Both the position numbers and the translations under genes were made by a program. This document shows, piece by piece, positions 14,692 to 23,186 of a stretch of 64,000 bases of DNA (position 1 is its first letter; each line of letters opens with the position of its first letter). The notes beneath the pieces were generated by a model. It had not been told where the DNA came from. It saw nothing but the letters and a program-made list of their open reading frames with translations, and made no database searches. Source of the DNA: Rhodospirillaceae bacterium (GTDB taxonomy: Bacteria; Pseudomonadota; Alphaproteobacteria; Bin65); NCBI GenBank assembly GCA_011523655.1, contig WTGH01000031.1:1-64000 (forward strand), read 5' to 3'.

Positions 14692-16053
14692 CTATTCCGC
14701 GGCCTGAAGCAGGGCCGGCCGGCAGCTTTCCTCCATCTCGCGGCGTAGCTTGACGGCCGGATGGTCGGCGTCCGCCGCAACGTCCGACCAGCGCACGACC
14801 TGCCCCTTCGCCACGGGGTTCACCAGGCGGACATCGTGGGTCAGCCCCATCGGAAAGGCGCCTTCGGCCAGCGAGCGCGCTGCGGGCATCAGGCGGCCGG
14901 AGACAGTGTAGCCGCCCTCCCCGTCGAGCAACTCCCCGGCCTTCAGATCGCGCTTGGCGACCGCGACGGCGTCCGCGCGCCAGCCGGTCGCTGCGCCCGT
15001 CGGCTCGCCGCGCAGGGCGACGCTGGCGACGCTGATGCCCAGTTCCAGCCCGATCAGGTGCCAGCGCTTGTACAGGGCGGCGTAGCGGCCGCTGTCGTCG
15101 GTCCGGACGCCGTATTCCATGAAGCAGCGCGCGACGTAATCGGTATCCGCCTCGAAGGCGACGAACACGCCGAAACGGATGTCGTAGTCGATGACCCGGC
15201 CGTCCCGGTGCAGCGAGGATATGACCTCGACCTGGCCCTTGTGGTCGAGCGCGCCGCCCTCGGCGCGCGGACGGCAGACATTGGGAATTTCGTCGATCCG
15301 GGCCGGCGGATAGGCCAGGCCGTCGGGCGCCGGCGTCAGGCCGGTGGCGTTGGCGACCGCCGTGCTCTCGATCGCCGGCTTGGTGCCGTCGAGGAAGGAG
15401 GTGAACATTTTCGGGTTCAGCCCGCCCTCGGCCGCCTGTTGCGGCGTCAGGCCATAGCCGTCCCAGACATTGTCCGGCGTGTAGAACTGGAACTCGGGCA
15501 GCCATTTGTGGCCGCGGCCCGCCGCGGTCACGTCGAAGCCGCTGGCGCGCGCCCAGTCGACCAGGTCGCAGATCATCGCCGGCTGGTCGCCGTAGGCGAG
15601 CGAATAGACGATGCCGGCCTCGCGCGCCTTTTCGGCCAGCATCGGGCCGGCCAGCGCGTCGGCCTCGACATTGACCATGATTATCGACTTGCCGTGGCGG
15701 CACGCGAGCAGGGCGTGATGCACGCCGGACGGCGGATCGCCGGTCGAGTCGATGACGAGGTCGATCGCCTCCTGGCGAAAAAGCGCCTCGACGTCATCGC
15801 CGATCCATGTCGCGCCCGATTGGAGCGCCGCGCCGCAATCCGCCGCCGCAGAACGCTCTGCGGGCCAGCCGATGCGGGCCAGATTTTCCCGCGCCGCGAC
15901 CGGGTTCAGGTCTGCGATGGCGGCGATGTGGACGCCCGGTGTGCGCACCGCCTGGGCCAGGTACATAGAGGCGAACTTTCCGCAGCCTAGGATCCCGACG
16001 CGGACGGGCCTGTCCTGCGCCTGACGCTCCAGCAGGAGGCGGTGAAGATTCAC
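14692..16053 (-). CDS. NAD(P)-dependent oxidoreductase with SAF domain (COG4091-like)
   Basis: The 453-residue protein has an N-terminal Rossmann domain (VRVGILGCGKFASMYLAQA, then DSTGDPPSGVHHALLA) as in Gfo/Idh and homoserine-dehydrogenase relatives. The C-terminal region resembles an SAF domain (VAKRDLKAGELLDGEGGYTVSG). COG4091 proteins of this architecture are annotated as predicted homoserine dehydrogenases, but their substrates are mostly unproven. The start is GTG at 16053, five bases after the stop of the upstream PhyH gene, so the pair is co-transcribed and probably acts on one substrate. The open frame upstream of 16053 overlaps the PhyH gene and is not used. The C-terminus LRREMEESCRPALLQAAE is intact. 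Confidence 0.85.
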   Translation of the reverse strand: MNLHRLLLERQAQDRPVRVGILGCGKFASMYLAQAVRTPGVHIAAIADLNPVAARENLARIGWPAERSAAADCGAALQSGATWIGDDVEALFRQEAIDLVIDSTGDPPSGVHHALLACRHGKSIIMVNVEADALAGPMLAEKAREAGIVYSLAYGDQPAMICDLVDWARASGFDVTAAGRGHKWLPEFQFYTPDNVWDGYGLTPQQAAEGGLNPKMFTSFLDGTKPAIESTAVANATGLTPAPDGLAYPPARIDEIPNVCRPRAEGGALDHKGQVEVISSLHRDGRVIDYDIRFGVFVAFEADTDYVARCFMEYGVRTDDSGRYAALYKRWHLIGLELGISVASVALRGEPTGAATGWRADAVAVAKRDLKAGELLDGEGGYTVSGRLMPAARSLAEGAFPMGLTHDVRLVNPVAKGQVVRWSDVAADADHPAVKLRREMEESCRPALLQAAE

Positions 16054-16058
16054 GCCGC

Positions 16059-16883
16059 CTATTCCGCCGCCACCTGGATCCCGCTTTCGTATTCCGCGAA
16101 CGGCGTCATCGGCGCGAGCAGACAATCGTCCGGCAGCGGCTCGATGGGCGCGAAATCGCGGTGGGCAATCCACTCCGGCCGCTTGAAGCGCCGGATATGG
16201 TTCTCGACGTGGCACAGCGACAGGTAGACGATGGTCCGGCCCCAGGGCGACAGGTTGGGCGAGGAGGCGTGCACGATGTTGCTGTGGAACATCAGCACGC
16301 TGCCGGCCGCGCCTTTGGCCGAATAGATGCCGCCGCGTTCCGCGAGTTCGCTCACCTTCGCCTTGTCGAGCGTCCAAAGCGGATAGCTGGTCGTCTCGAT
16401 ATCGTGGCCGGCCTCGTAGACGCCTTCGCGGTGCGAGCCGGGGATGATCCACAGGGGGCCGTTGAATTCCGTCACCTCGTCGACAAACAGTGCGATGTTC
16501 ATCGCCCGGGCTTCCGGCATCAGGTCGTCGCGCGACCAGGTGCCGTAATCCTGGTGCCACTGCCAGACGGCGCCGTCGAAGGCGACCTTGGCATTGACCT
16601 TGTACTGGTGCATGTACACCGGGCCGTCGAGCAACTGCATCACCGGCTCGACCAGGCGCGGATGGCGGCCGAGCCGCCGGAAGGCCTCGTGGTAGCAGTG
16701 CGCCGCAAAGCCGGTGCGCGGCGAGACGCCGTCCAACTCGCGCACCACTTCCTTTCGGTCCATGGCGTAGACGTCTTCTGCTCCCAGCCGAAGGACATCT
16801 GCCTCCTCGGTGGAAAACAGGTTGGGCAGCATGAGGTAGCCAGTCTCGTGGAACCGGTCGATCTGGTCTTGCGTGAGCTTCAT
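16059..16883 (-). CDS. Phytanoyl-CoA dioxygenase (PhyH) family Fe(II)/2-oxoglutarate oxygenase
   Basis: The 274-residue hydroxylase shows the iron facial triad: WHQD (His and Asp) near residue 113, and a distal His in HSNIVHASS, with the 2-oxoglutarate-binding Arg in PWGRTIVYLSL. FNGPLWIIPGSHR is the usual loop of PhyH and EctD-type proteins, and the order of elements resembles ectoine hydroxylase, though I cannot claim that substrate. The start at 16883 is preceded by AAAGGGCG. An ATG 21 bases upstream lacks a ribosome-binding site. It is transcribed directly into the SAF-domain dehydrogenase gene (5 bases apart), suggesting hydroxylation followed by oxidation of one substrate. Confidence 0.9.
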   Translation of the reverse strand: MKLTQDQIDRFHETGYLMLPNLFSTEEADVLRLGAEDVYAMDRKEVVRELDGVSPRTGFAAHCYHEAFRRLGRHPRLVEPVMQLLDGPVYMHQYKVNAKVAFDGAVWQWHQDYGTWSRDDLMPEARAMNIALFVDEVTEFNGPLWIIPGSHREGVYEAGHDIETTSYPLWTLDKAKVSELAERGGIYSAKGAAGSVLMFHSNIVHASSPNLSPWGRTIVYLSLCHVENHIRRFKRPEWIAHRDFAPIEPLPDDCLLAPMTPFAEYESGIQVAAE

Positions 16884-17008
16884 CGTCGTGCGCCCTTTGG
16901 ACATCTGGGCCGGCCGGAACGGGTTAGGGCAAAGGATAGGTGCGTGGCGCACGGGATTCAACGCCGGTCACGCCGAAAACTGCGGATTCAGCTTTGGCGG
17001 CGGGGACC

Positions 17009-17932
17009 ATGAAAGCAGCGTTTATCCAGGAACAGGGCGGCCCGGAGGTCCTGCTATACGGCGACCTGCCCGACCCGCAGGCGGGACCGGGCGAGATCGT
17101 GGTGGATGTCCATGCCGCCTCGATCAATGCGGCGGACTGGAAGGTGCGCTCCGGCAGCTACGCGAAGCTGACCCGGTTTCCCTACGTCCTGGGCCGGGAT
17201 TTTTCGGGCGTCGTCGCGGAAACGGGCGCGGGCGTAAGCGATCTTGCGCCGGGCGATCCCGTCTTCGGCGTGCTCGACGCCGGCCAGGAAGGCGCCTATG
17301 CCGGGAAGGTGGCGGTCCGGGCCGATCTGGCGGCGCGGAAGCCGGAGGGTTGGTCCCATGAGGAAGCCGTCGCCCTGGCGCTCGCCGGGCTCACGGCCAT
17401 CGTCTCCCTTGAAGAAACGCTGAAGCTGGAGGCCGGCGAGACGATCCTGATCCAGGGCGGCGCCGGGGGCGTCTCGGGCTTCGCCATCCAGCTCGCCAAG
17501 CATCTGGGCGCGACCGTCGTCACGACGGCGAGCGCGGCGAACCACGACTATGTCAGGGGTCTGGGCGCCGACCGGGTCATCGACTACCGCGCGCAGGACT
17601 TCACGGAGGAAATCTCCGGCGTCGACGCCGTGTTCGAGACCGTCGGCGGCGATGTCGCCCTGCGGTCCTTCGACGTGCTGCGGCCGGGCGGCCGGGCGGC
17701 GTTCATCGCCTCGGGCGGGCAGGCGCCGAAGCCGCCGCGCAGCGACGTGACGGCCCTTCGACCCAACGTCGCCCGGGCCCGGCGCCATATGGAGCGGGTC
17801 GCCGAACTGGTCGCCGCCGGCGTCGTGACCGTCCCGCCGATCCGCACCTTCCCGCTCGCCCAGGCCGCCGACGCCCACCGCGTCAGCGAAGCCCGCCACC
17901 TGCGCGGAAAGCTGGTGCTGAAGGTGCGGTAG
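17009..17932 (+). CDS. Quinone oxidoreductase-like MDR family NADPH dehydrogenase
   Basis: This 307-residue zinc-free medium-chain dehydrogenase opens with the GroES-like fold (MKAAFIQEQGGPEVL, NAADWKVRSGSY, LGRDFSGVV). The Rossmann domain follows with GGAGGVSGFAIQLAKHLGA, and the protein ends ARHLRGKLVLKVR. No structural or catalytic zinc cysteines are present, as in NADPH:quinone reductases and enoyl reductases. The start at 17009 gives the standard family N-terminus after GGCGGGGACC; the upstream in-frame GTG overlaps the divergent PhyH promoter. The last 42 bases have an imperfect second copy about 1 kb downstream at 18919-18961, on the far side of a toxin gene pair. Confidence 0.92.
   Translation: MKAAFIQEQGGPEVLLYGDLPDPQAGPGEIVVDVHAASINAADWKVRSGSYAKLTRFPYVLGRDFSGVVAETGAGVSDLAPGDPVFGVLDAGQEGAYAGKVAVRADLAARKPEGWSHEEAVALALAGLTAIVSLEETLKLEAGETILIQGGAGGVSGFAIQLAKHLGATVVTTASAANHDYVRGLGADRVIDYRAQDFTEEISGVDAVFETVGGDVALRSFDVLRPGGRAAFIASGGQAPKPPRSDVTALRPNVARARRHMERVAELVAAGVVTVPPIRTFPLAQAADAHRVSEARHLRGKLVLKVR
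17889..17930 (+). repeat. Gene-tail direct repeat, left copy
   Basis: The last 42 bases of the quinone oxidoreductase gene are repeated, imperfectly, at 18919-18961. The core AGCTGGTGCT-[G/C]-AAGGTGCGGT matches at all but one of 21 positions, and the outer part at most positions. The two copies bracket the RelE-type gene pair. Confidence 0.75.
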
Positions 17933-18031
17933 AACCGCCGAGCGCACCTTGAATTCGTTTCCGAACCTCGTCAGATAATCGGCAACCGCCAGACGTCCTT
18001 GTCCTTCCGGTTCGAACGAAGCGGTTTTGCC

Positions 18032-18598
18032 ATGGCCATCTCCCCTTCGCCTCTCCTGGACAGCGACGCTATTCATAGCGTCGGACGGATATTGCCCTGG
18101 CTGGCTGAGATTCCCAACGGCCCGGATCGGGTCCGGTTTACACCCGATAGTGTCCTGAGGCCTTCGAAGCGCCAAACCCGGAAAGCTGTAGCCGAACTGG
18201 AGCGCAACCTCGGCGAACGCTGCAAGTCCATCGATCCCGCCGTCTTTACGATGATGGACAAGCTCCGGGCCGAAGTCGAAGCGGCTCCGCCCGGCACCGT
18301 CATGGACGCTCATGGCGCCGGCGTTCGGACTTTCGAAAAAGCGGAAGAGTATTTTCGCGGCGAATGCCACCAACTCCGCGCAATCGGTGACGTGCTGGAG
18401 CGCTCAGGAGGACAGGGCGAGCACGGAGAGGGGATTTTCCACGAACTGGGTCGTCTCGAAGGCCTGCTGTCTCAAATCGTCCAGCGGTGTCAGGACATTC
18501 GCTGGCTTCTCATGATCAATGACGGCGCTCTGGCGCCGACCACCGGAAAGACTTTCGCATCGGGCGCAGAACTGGTCTCGTCGTTGACGAGCGATTGA
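18032..18598 (+). CDS. Uncharacterised 188-residue protein upstream of a RelE-type toxin (candidate antitoxin)
   Basis: I do not recognise the family. The protein is soluble, with no signal peptide or membrane segment. It has a basic stretch (RPSKRQTRKAVAELERN), a probable helical middle (TFEKAEEYFRGECHQLRAIGD) and a leucine-rich helical section (IFHELGRLEGLLSQIVQRC). Its stop lies 4 bases before the GTG of a RelE-like toxin gene, so the pair is co-transcribed and looks like a toxin-antitoxin unit with the antitoxin first. Known RelB, PHD and Xre antitoxins are much shorter (70-110 residues), and I see no helix-turn-helix or ribbon-helix-helix motif. Start 18032 (ATG) is preferred; a TTG at 17999 would add 11 residues. 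The pair lies between duplicated gene tails. Confidence 0.6.
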   Translation: MAISPSPLLDSDAIHSVGRILPWLAEIPNGPDRVRFTPDSVLRPSKRQTRKAVAELERNLGERCKSIDPAVFTMMDKLRAEVEAAPPGTVMDAHGAGVRTFEKAEEYFRGECHQLRAIGDVLERSGGQGEHGEGIFHELGRLEGLLSQIVQRCQDIRWLLMINDGALAPTTGKTFASGAELVSSLTSD

Positions 18599-18602
18599 TT
18601 CC

Positions 18603-18893
18603 GTGAATGTGCCGGTCCCGAAGATTCGGGCGTTCGAGGAGCCTGCCGGACAGTTCTGGCGGCAGGCCAGGCGGCTGCCTCCATCCATGCGGCAGGAACT
18701 TGCAACCGTCATCGACGAATTGCTCGCAGGTTCGCTGCCGCCGGGACGGCGTTATGAGAAATTGCGGGGTGGGACCGATCTCTATTCGGTCCGGCTAAGT
18801 CGACAATATCGCTTCGTTTTCCAGATTATGGGAAACGGGAACGCGAAGCCGGTGGCCGTCGGGCCGCATGATGAAGCGTATCGCTCGGCCTAG
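18603..18893 (+). CDS. RelE/ParE-superfamily toxin-like protein
   Basis: The 96-residue protein matches the RelE fold: an N-terminal helical pair (AGQFWRQARRLPPSMRQELATVIDEL with interruptions), the linker YEKLRGGTDLYSVRLSRQYR, and a beta-strand end FVFQIMG...KPVAVGPHDEAYR. RelE-type toxins cleave ribosome-bound mRNA, and the C-terminal His/Asp-Tyr-Arg region resembles the active side of that family. The start is a GTG four bases after the upstream stop. Toxin activity is inferred from fold and gene order only. No promoter of its own is seen. Confidence 0.78.
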   Translation: MNVPVPKIRAFEEPAGQFWRQARRLPPSMRQELATVIDELLAGSLPPGRRYEKLRGGTDLYSVRLSRQYRFVFQIMGNGNAKPVAVGPHDEAYRSA

Positions 18894-18918
18894 GGCTACA
18901 CTGCCATTCGCACCAATA

Positions 18919-18961
18919 AAGCCCGGCACCTCAAGGGACAAGCTGGTGCTCAAGGTGCGGT
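18919..18961 (+). repeat. Gene-tail direct repeat, right copy (decayed 3' end of quinone oxidoreductase)
   Basis: These 43 bases copy the last 42 bases of the oxidoreductase gene (encoding ARHLRGKLVLKVR), with several substitutions and one inserted base that breaks the frame. There is no start or stop, so it is a relic. It lies between the RelE-type gene and the convergent thiolase gene. Confidence 0.75.
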
Positions 18962-18971
18962 CGCGCGGCTC

Positions 18972-20177
18972 CTACACCCGCTCGATCACCATGGCGATAC
19001 CCTGGCCGACGCCGATGCACATGGTGCAGAGCGCATAGGTGCCGCCGCGGCGTTGCAGCTCGCGCGCCGCCGTCGCGACCAGGCGGGCGCCGGACATGCC
19101 GAGCGGATGGCCCAGCGCGATGGCGCCGCCGTTCGGGTTCACATGCTCGGCGTCATCCGGCACGCCGAGCATGCGCAGCACGGCAAGGCCCTGGGAGGCG
19201 AAGGCCTCGTTGAGCTCGATCACGTCCATGTCGTCGATCTTGAGGCCGAGCCGGGCCAGCAGCTTTTCCGAGGCCGGCGCCGGGCCAATGCCCATGACGC
19301 GCGGCGGCACGCCGGCGGTCGCCATCCCGACGACCCGGGCGAGCGGCTCGAGGCCGTAGTCGGCCGCCGCCTGTTCCGACGCAACGAACATGGCTGCTGC
19401 CCCGTCGTTGACGCCCGAGGCGTTGCCTGCCGTGACGGTGCCGCCGTCGCGGAACGGCGTCGGCAGGCCGGCCAGCTTCTCGACCGTGGTGCCGGCGCGG
19501 GGATGCTCGTCTTTTCCAACCACGACCGGATCGCCGCGGCGCTGCGGAATCGTGACCGGCACGATCTCGGCCGCCAGGGTGCCGTTTTTCTGGGCCGCAA
19601 CCGCGCGCGCCTGGCTGCGCGCCGCAAAGGCGTCCTGGTCCTCGCGCGAGACCTGGAATTCCTCGGCGACATTCTCCGCCGTCTCCGGCATGGAATCGGT
19701 GCCGTACCGCTTCTTCATCATCCGGTTGACGAAGCGCCAGCCGATCGTCGTGTCGTAGACCTCGGCCTTGCGGGAGAAGGCGGTGTCCGGCTTGCCCATG
19801 ACGAAGGGTGCGCGCGACATGCTCTCGACGCCGCCGGCGACGGTGAGGTCCGCCTCGCCGGTCCGGACCGCCTGGGCGCAGATCCCGACGGCGTTCATGC
19901 CCGAGCCGCACAGCCGGTTGACCGTCGCGCCGGGCACGGTTTCCGGCAGGCCGGCGAGCAGCAGGCTCATGCGCGCCACGTTGCGGTTATCCTCGCCGGC
20001 CTGGTTGGCGCAGCCGTAGACCAGGTCGTCGATGGCTCCGGCGTCGACCGCTGCGTTGCGCGCCATGAGCTCGCGGATCGGCACGGCGCCGAGATCGTCG
20101 GCGCGCACGGCGCTCAGGCTGCCGCCGTAGCGGCCGATCGGCGTGCGGACGGGATCGCAGATATAGGCTTCGGGCAT
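18972..20177 (-). CDS. Acetyl-CoA acyltransferase, 3-oxoadipyl-CoA thiolase type
   Basis: This 401-residue thiolase cleaves a 3-oxoacyl-CoA with CoA to acetyl-CoA and a shortened acyl-CoA. Active-site residues are C90 (VNRLCGSGM), H357 ([11 protein letters not shown]) and C387 ([10 protein letters not shown]). Length and the motifs [18 protein letters not shown] and [17 protein letters not shown] match PcaF/PaaJ-type 3-oxoadipyl-CoA thiolases more closely than acetoacetyl-CoA thiolases, consistent with aromatic breakdown. Other pca or paa genes are not adjacent, so the exact substrate is open. AGGAGG lies 9 bases upstream of the ATG. The divergent neighbour is a TauD oxygenase. Confidence 0.9.
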   Translation of the reverse strand: MPEAYICDPVRTPIGRYGGSLSAVRADDLGAVPIRELMARNAAVDAGAIDDLVYGCANQAGEDNRNVARMSLLLAGLPETVPGATVNRLCGSGMNAVGICAQAVRTGEADLTVAGGVESMSRAPFVMGKPDTAFSRKAEVYDTTIGWRFVNRMMKKRYGTDSMPETAENVAEEFQVSREDQDAFAARSQARAVAAQKNGTLAAEIVPVTIPQRRGDPVVVGKDEHPRAGTTVEKLAGLPTPFRDGGTVTAGNASGVNDGAAAMFVASEQAAADYGLEPLARVVGMATAGVPPRVMGIGPAPASEKLLARLGLKIDDMDVIELNEAFASQGLAVLRMLGVPDDAEHVNPNGGAIALGHPLGMSGARLVATAARELQRRGGTYALCTMCIGVGQGIAMVIERV

Positions 20178-20436
20178 GGTCGGGATCCTCCTGGGGCAGC
20201 GGGTTCATCGCGACTTCGGGGTGCCGCCGCCGGTCGGTCCGTCATATCGGCCGGATGACGCGCGCCTGCAACCCCCGGCTCGCGAACCGGATCGGCCGCA
20301 GACCGGTCACGGAAGGTCGCACACCGGACGATCTTGGTACCGAAGCGCCTGCCGCCGGCAGCTTGCCCCTGCACTTCGCTTGGCGCTATCGTCTCCCTGC
20401 GTTCGCAAGATGGCACGATCCGATGGGACCGGGGCG

Positions 20437-21348
20437 ATGACGGTTGAAATCTGGCCGGTAACCGAAAGCTTTGCCGCCGAGGTCGGCGACGCCGACCTGT
20501 CGAAGCCGTTGTCGGCGGCGGACTGGCAGGCGATCGAGGGCGCTTTCCACACCTACGCCGTGCTGATCTTTCCCGATCAGCGAATGACCCAGGAGCAGCA
20601 TGTCGCGTTCGCCAAGCGCTTCGGGCCGATCGATCCGTCGATGATCGTCGATCTGGACGGCGTCAAGCCGCGCGTGCTGACCGATATTGCCGACGTGTCG
20701 AACCTGACGCCCGACGGCAGGATCTGGAACGCAGACAGCCGCCTGCGCGGCTTCCAGGCGGGCAACCAGCTCTGGCACACCGACAGTTCCTTCAAGGAAG
20801 TGCCGGCCAAGGCTTCGCTCCTGTTCATGCGCGCGATACCGCCGGTCGGCGGCCAGACCGAGTTCGCCGACATGCGGGCGGCGTGGGACGCCCTGCCCGA
20901 CGACCTGAAAGCGCAGGTCGAGGGCCGCATCGCGCGCCACGCCATCGCCTATTCCCGGGCGCGCCAGGGCTTCGAGATGTCGGAGGAGGAGAATACCGCC
21001 CTGCCGGCGGTGCCGCAGGCGATGGTCCGCCATCACGGGTACAGCGGCCGCACGGGCCTCTACCTGGCGTCGCATGCCGGGCGGATCGACGGCATGGCCG
21101 ACGACGCGGCGGCCGAACTGCTCCAGCGGCTGATGGATCACGCGACCCGGCGCCGATTCGTTTACAGCCACCGCTGGCGCGCCGGCGACCTCGTCATGTG
21201 GGACAACCGCTGCACCATGCACCGCGGCCTGCCTTACAACGACTTGCGCTGGCCGCGCGACGCCCAGCGCGCGACCGTGCTCGATGTCGCCCCGACCTGG
21301 GAACAGGAGGGCCTGACGCCCGACGCGATGGCGGTTGCCGCCGAGTAG
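20437..21348 (+). CDS. TauD/TfdA family Fe(II)/2-oxoglutarate dioxygenase
   Basis: The 303-residue protein has the TauD iron triad: WHTD (H114, D116) and distal H262 in NRCTMHRG, with the 2-oxoglutarate-binding Arg at 278 (QRATV). VLIFPDQRMTQEQHVAFAKRFGPID is the typical N-terminal part. Characterised members hydroxylate taurine, 2,4-D and related herbicides, alkyl sulfates or carnitine precursors. Nothing in the sequence fixes which. The ATG at 20437 gives the normal N-terminus; another in-frame ATG at 20410 has no clear ribosome-binding site. It is divergent from the thiolase gene with a 259-base shared upstream region, and 12 bases separate its stop from the convergent GFA gene. Confidence 0.92.
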   Translation: MTVEIWPVTESFAAEVGDADLSKPLSAADWQAIEGAFHTYAVLIFPDQRMTQEQHVAFAKRFGPIDPSMIVDLDGVKPRVLTDIADVSNLTPDGRIWNADSRLRGFQAGNQLWHTDSSFKEVPAKASLLFMRAIPPVGGQTEFADMRAAWDALPDDLKAQVEGRIARHAIAYSRARQGFEMSEEENTALPAVPQAMVRHHGYSGRTGLYLASHAGRIDGMADDAAAELLQRLMDHATRRRFVYSHRWRAGDLVMWDNRCTMHRGLPYNDLRWPRDAQRATVLDVAPTWEQEGLTPDAMAVAAE

Positions 21349-21360
21349 CGGGACCGCGGG

Positions 21361-21804
21361 CTACGCGGGTCCGGCCGCAGCCGGCGGCGGAACCCCGAGG
21401 CGCAGTTCGGCCGGGGTCCAGCGTTCGCGACGGCGCGCGCGGCGGCCCTCCGCGGTCTCCCGGCCGTAGGAGGTTGCGGCGCCGGGCCGGTCGCGATGCG
21501 CCGTGGCGCGCAGGTTGAGGGTCGCGAAGCCGCCTTCCGCTTCCTCCGCCCAGGCGCCGATATAGACCCCGCACCGGCCGCACAGGAAAAACTCCGCCGT
21601 CCGCAGGCCGAACCGATAGCGGACGAGGCGGTCCGGGTCCGCCGCGAAGATCGTCGCCCGGCCCTCCGGGTCGGAGACGCAGCGCGTGGCGTGGGCGCGG
21701 CAGAAGGAACAGTCGCACTCGCGCGGCAAAAGGGTTTCCCAGGTCAGGGCTGTCTCGAGCGCGAAGCCGAGATTGCCGCAATGGCATCGCCCGTCGATCC
21801 GCAT
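21361..21804 (-). CDS. GFA/CENP-V domain zinc protein
   Basis: This 147-residue protein has the zinc ligands of the glutathione-dependent formaldehyde-activating enzyme fold: CHC (C7, C9), CDCSFC (C30, C32, C35) and CGRC (C75, C78). Members were once thought to catalyse S-hydroxymethylglutathione formation; for most the function is not established. The first two thirds are well conserved, and the C-terminus is rich in Arg and Ala without a recognisable feature. It lies 29 bases from the end of the sensor kinase gene on the same strand and may be transcribed from it. Confidence 0.88.
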   Translation of the reverse strand: MRIDGRCHCGNLGFALETALTWETLLPRECDCSFCRAHATRCVSDPEGRATIFAADPDRLVRYRFGLRTAEFFLCGRCGVYIGAWAEEAEGGFATLNLRATAHRDRPGAATSYGRETAEGRRARRRERWTPAELRLGVPPPAAAGPA

Positions 21805-21833
21805 GGCGTCGCCCCGTGTCGATGGAAGCCGGT

Positions 21834-23171
21834 CTACACCGGGAAGCGCAACACGGCGCGCAACCCGCCCATCGGCGATTCGGCCAGGATAACGTCACCG
21901 CCGTGGCCGCGCAGGATATCCCGCGCGATCGTCAGCCCCAGGCCGGCGCCGCCGCCGTCCCGGTTGCGCGCGTCGTCGAGGCGGTGAAAGGCCTTGAAGG
22001 CGTTGTCCCGCTCGTTCTCGGGAATGCCGGGGCCGTTGTCGTCCACGAAGATCACGATCATGCCCGCGCGCCGGCCGGCGCCGACCCTGATCTCGCTGGC
22101 GAAGCGCTCGGCATTGCGCACGATATTGGTCAGCGCGCGCTTGAAGCCGTTCGGCCGCACCGTGGCTTTCAGGCTGGACGGCAGCGCCAATTCGATGCGG
22201 GCGCCGTCGTCCCTTGCCCTGGCGACCACATCGCGGACCAGCAGGTTGACATTCGCCTCGACGGCCTGCTCCAGCCCCTCGCCGCGGGCAAAGGCGAGAT
22301 ATTCCTCGACCATGCGTTCCATCTCGTCGACGTCGCTGCGCAGAGCGGCGGTTTCGGGACTGTCCGGCTCAAGGGCGAGGCCGAGCTTCAGGCGGGTAAT
22401 CGGCGTCCGCAGATCGTGCGATACGCCGGCCAGCATTTCCGTGCGCTGGTCGATCTGGCGTCTGAGCCGTTCGCGCATGATCAGGAAGGCGGTCGCCGCC
22501 TGGCGCACCTCGGTGGCGCCCCAGGGTTTGAAATCGGGCACATCCCGTCCCTTGCCGAACTGGTCCGCGGCCGCGGCCAGCTCGCGGATCGGGCGCACCT
22601 GGTTGAGCATGAACAGCCCGCCAATGATGAGCAGCACCACGGCGGCGCCGATCGACCAGGCGACATAGAGTTCCGTCGTGATGGGCCGGATCTTCTTCTT
22701 CGTCGCGATGATGTCGAGCGCCCCGCCCGGCGCGGTGACCCGGATGCGGATGTGGCGGTCGTCGTGGTCGCCGTCGATAACGAAATCCTCGGCCAGAATT
22801 CTGCGGAACTGGCGCATCACCTCGCGCCCCACCTGTCCGTCCATGTTCCGGCTTTCAAGGCCTTCGAGCGTCCGATCCTTTTGAAAGGTGACGCGCATGC
22901 CCTGGCCGGACCGCAGCGCGGACAGGATCCATGCCCGGTCCTTCACTGCCGGGAAATACCGCATGTGGTTGACGGTCAACTGGATGTTGTGGGCGAGATT
23001 TTGCGCCATACGCCGCGACACGTTCTGGACGTGGCGATCGTAGAAGAACCAGAGCGAGATGAGCTGCACCGCGATGATCGGCACTCCGAGGATCAGCAGG
23101 GATCGGCCGAGCAGGCTTCGCGGCAGAAAACGGCGCAGCGGCGACAGGGACCGGTCTTCGGATAATGGCAT
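21834..23171 (-). CDS. EnvZ-like sensor histidine kinase
   Basis: This 445-residue inner-membrane kinase has two membrane segments (about 22-43 and 170-190) flanking a roughly 125-residue periplasmic domain. A HAMP linker follows (about 190-245), then the H-box SHDLRTPITRL with phospho-accepting H252. The ATPase motifs are NIVRNAERFA (N box), DNGPGIP (G1) and GGGAGLGLTI (G2). The layout and PRSLLGRSLLILGVPIIAVQ opening are typical of alphaproteobacterial EnvZ. It follows the OmpR-like regulator by 15 bases, so the two form one operon. The stimulus is unknown, but osmotic or envelope signals are usual for the family. Confidence 0.93.
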   Translation of the reverse strand: MPLSEDRSLSPLRRFLPRSLLGRSLLILGVPIIAVQLISLWFFYDRHVQNVSRRMAQNLAHNIQLTVNHMRYFPAVKDRAWILSALRSGQGMRVTFQKDRTLEGLESRNMDGQVGREVMRQFRRILAEDFVIDGDHDDRHIRIRVTAPGGALDIIATKKKIRPITTELYVAWSIGAAVVLLIIGGLFMLNQVRPIRELAAAADQFGKGRDVPDFKPWGATEVRQAATAFLIMRERLRRQIDQRTEMLAGVSHDLRTPITRLKLGLALEPDSPETAALRSDVDEMERMVEEYLAFARGEGLEQAVEANVNLLVRDVVARARDDGARIELALPSSLKATVRPNGFKRALTNIVRNAERFASEIRVGAGRRAGMIVIFVDDNGPGIPENERDNAFKAFHRLDDARNRDGGGAGLGLTIARDILRGHGGDVILAESPMGGLRAVLRFPV

Positions 23172-23186
23172 CCCGACGCGCCTCCG

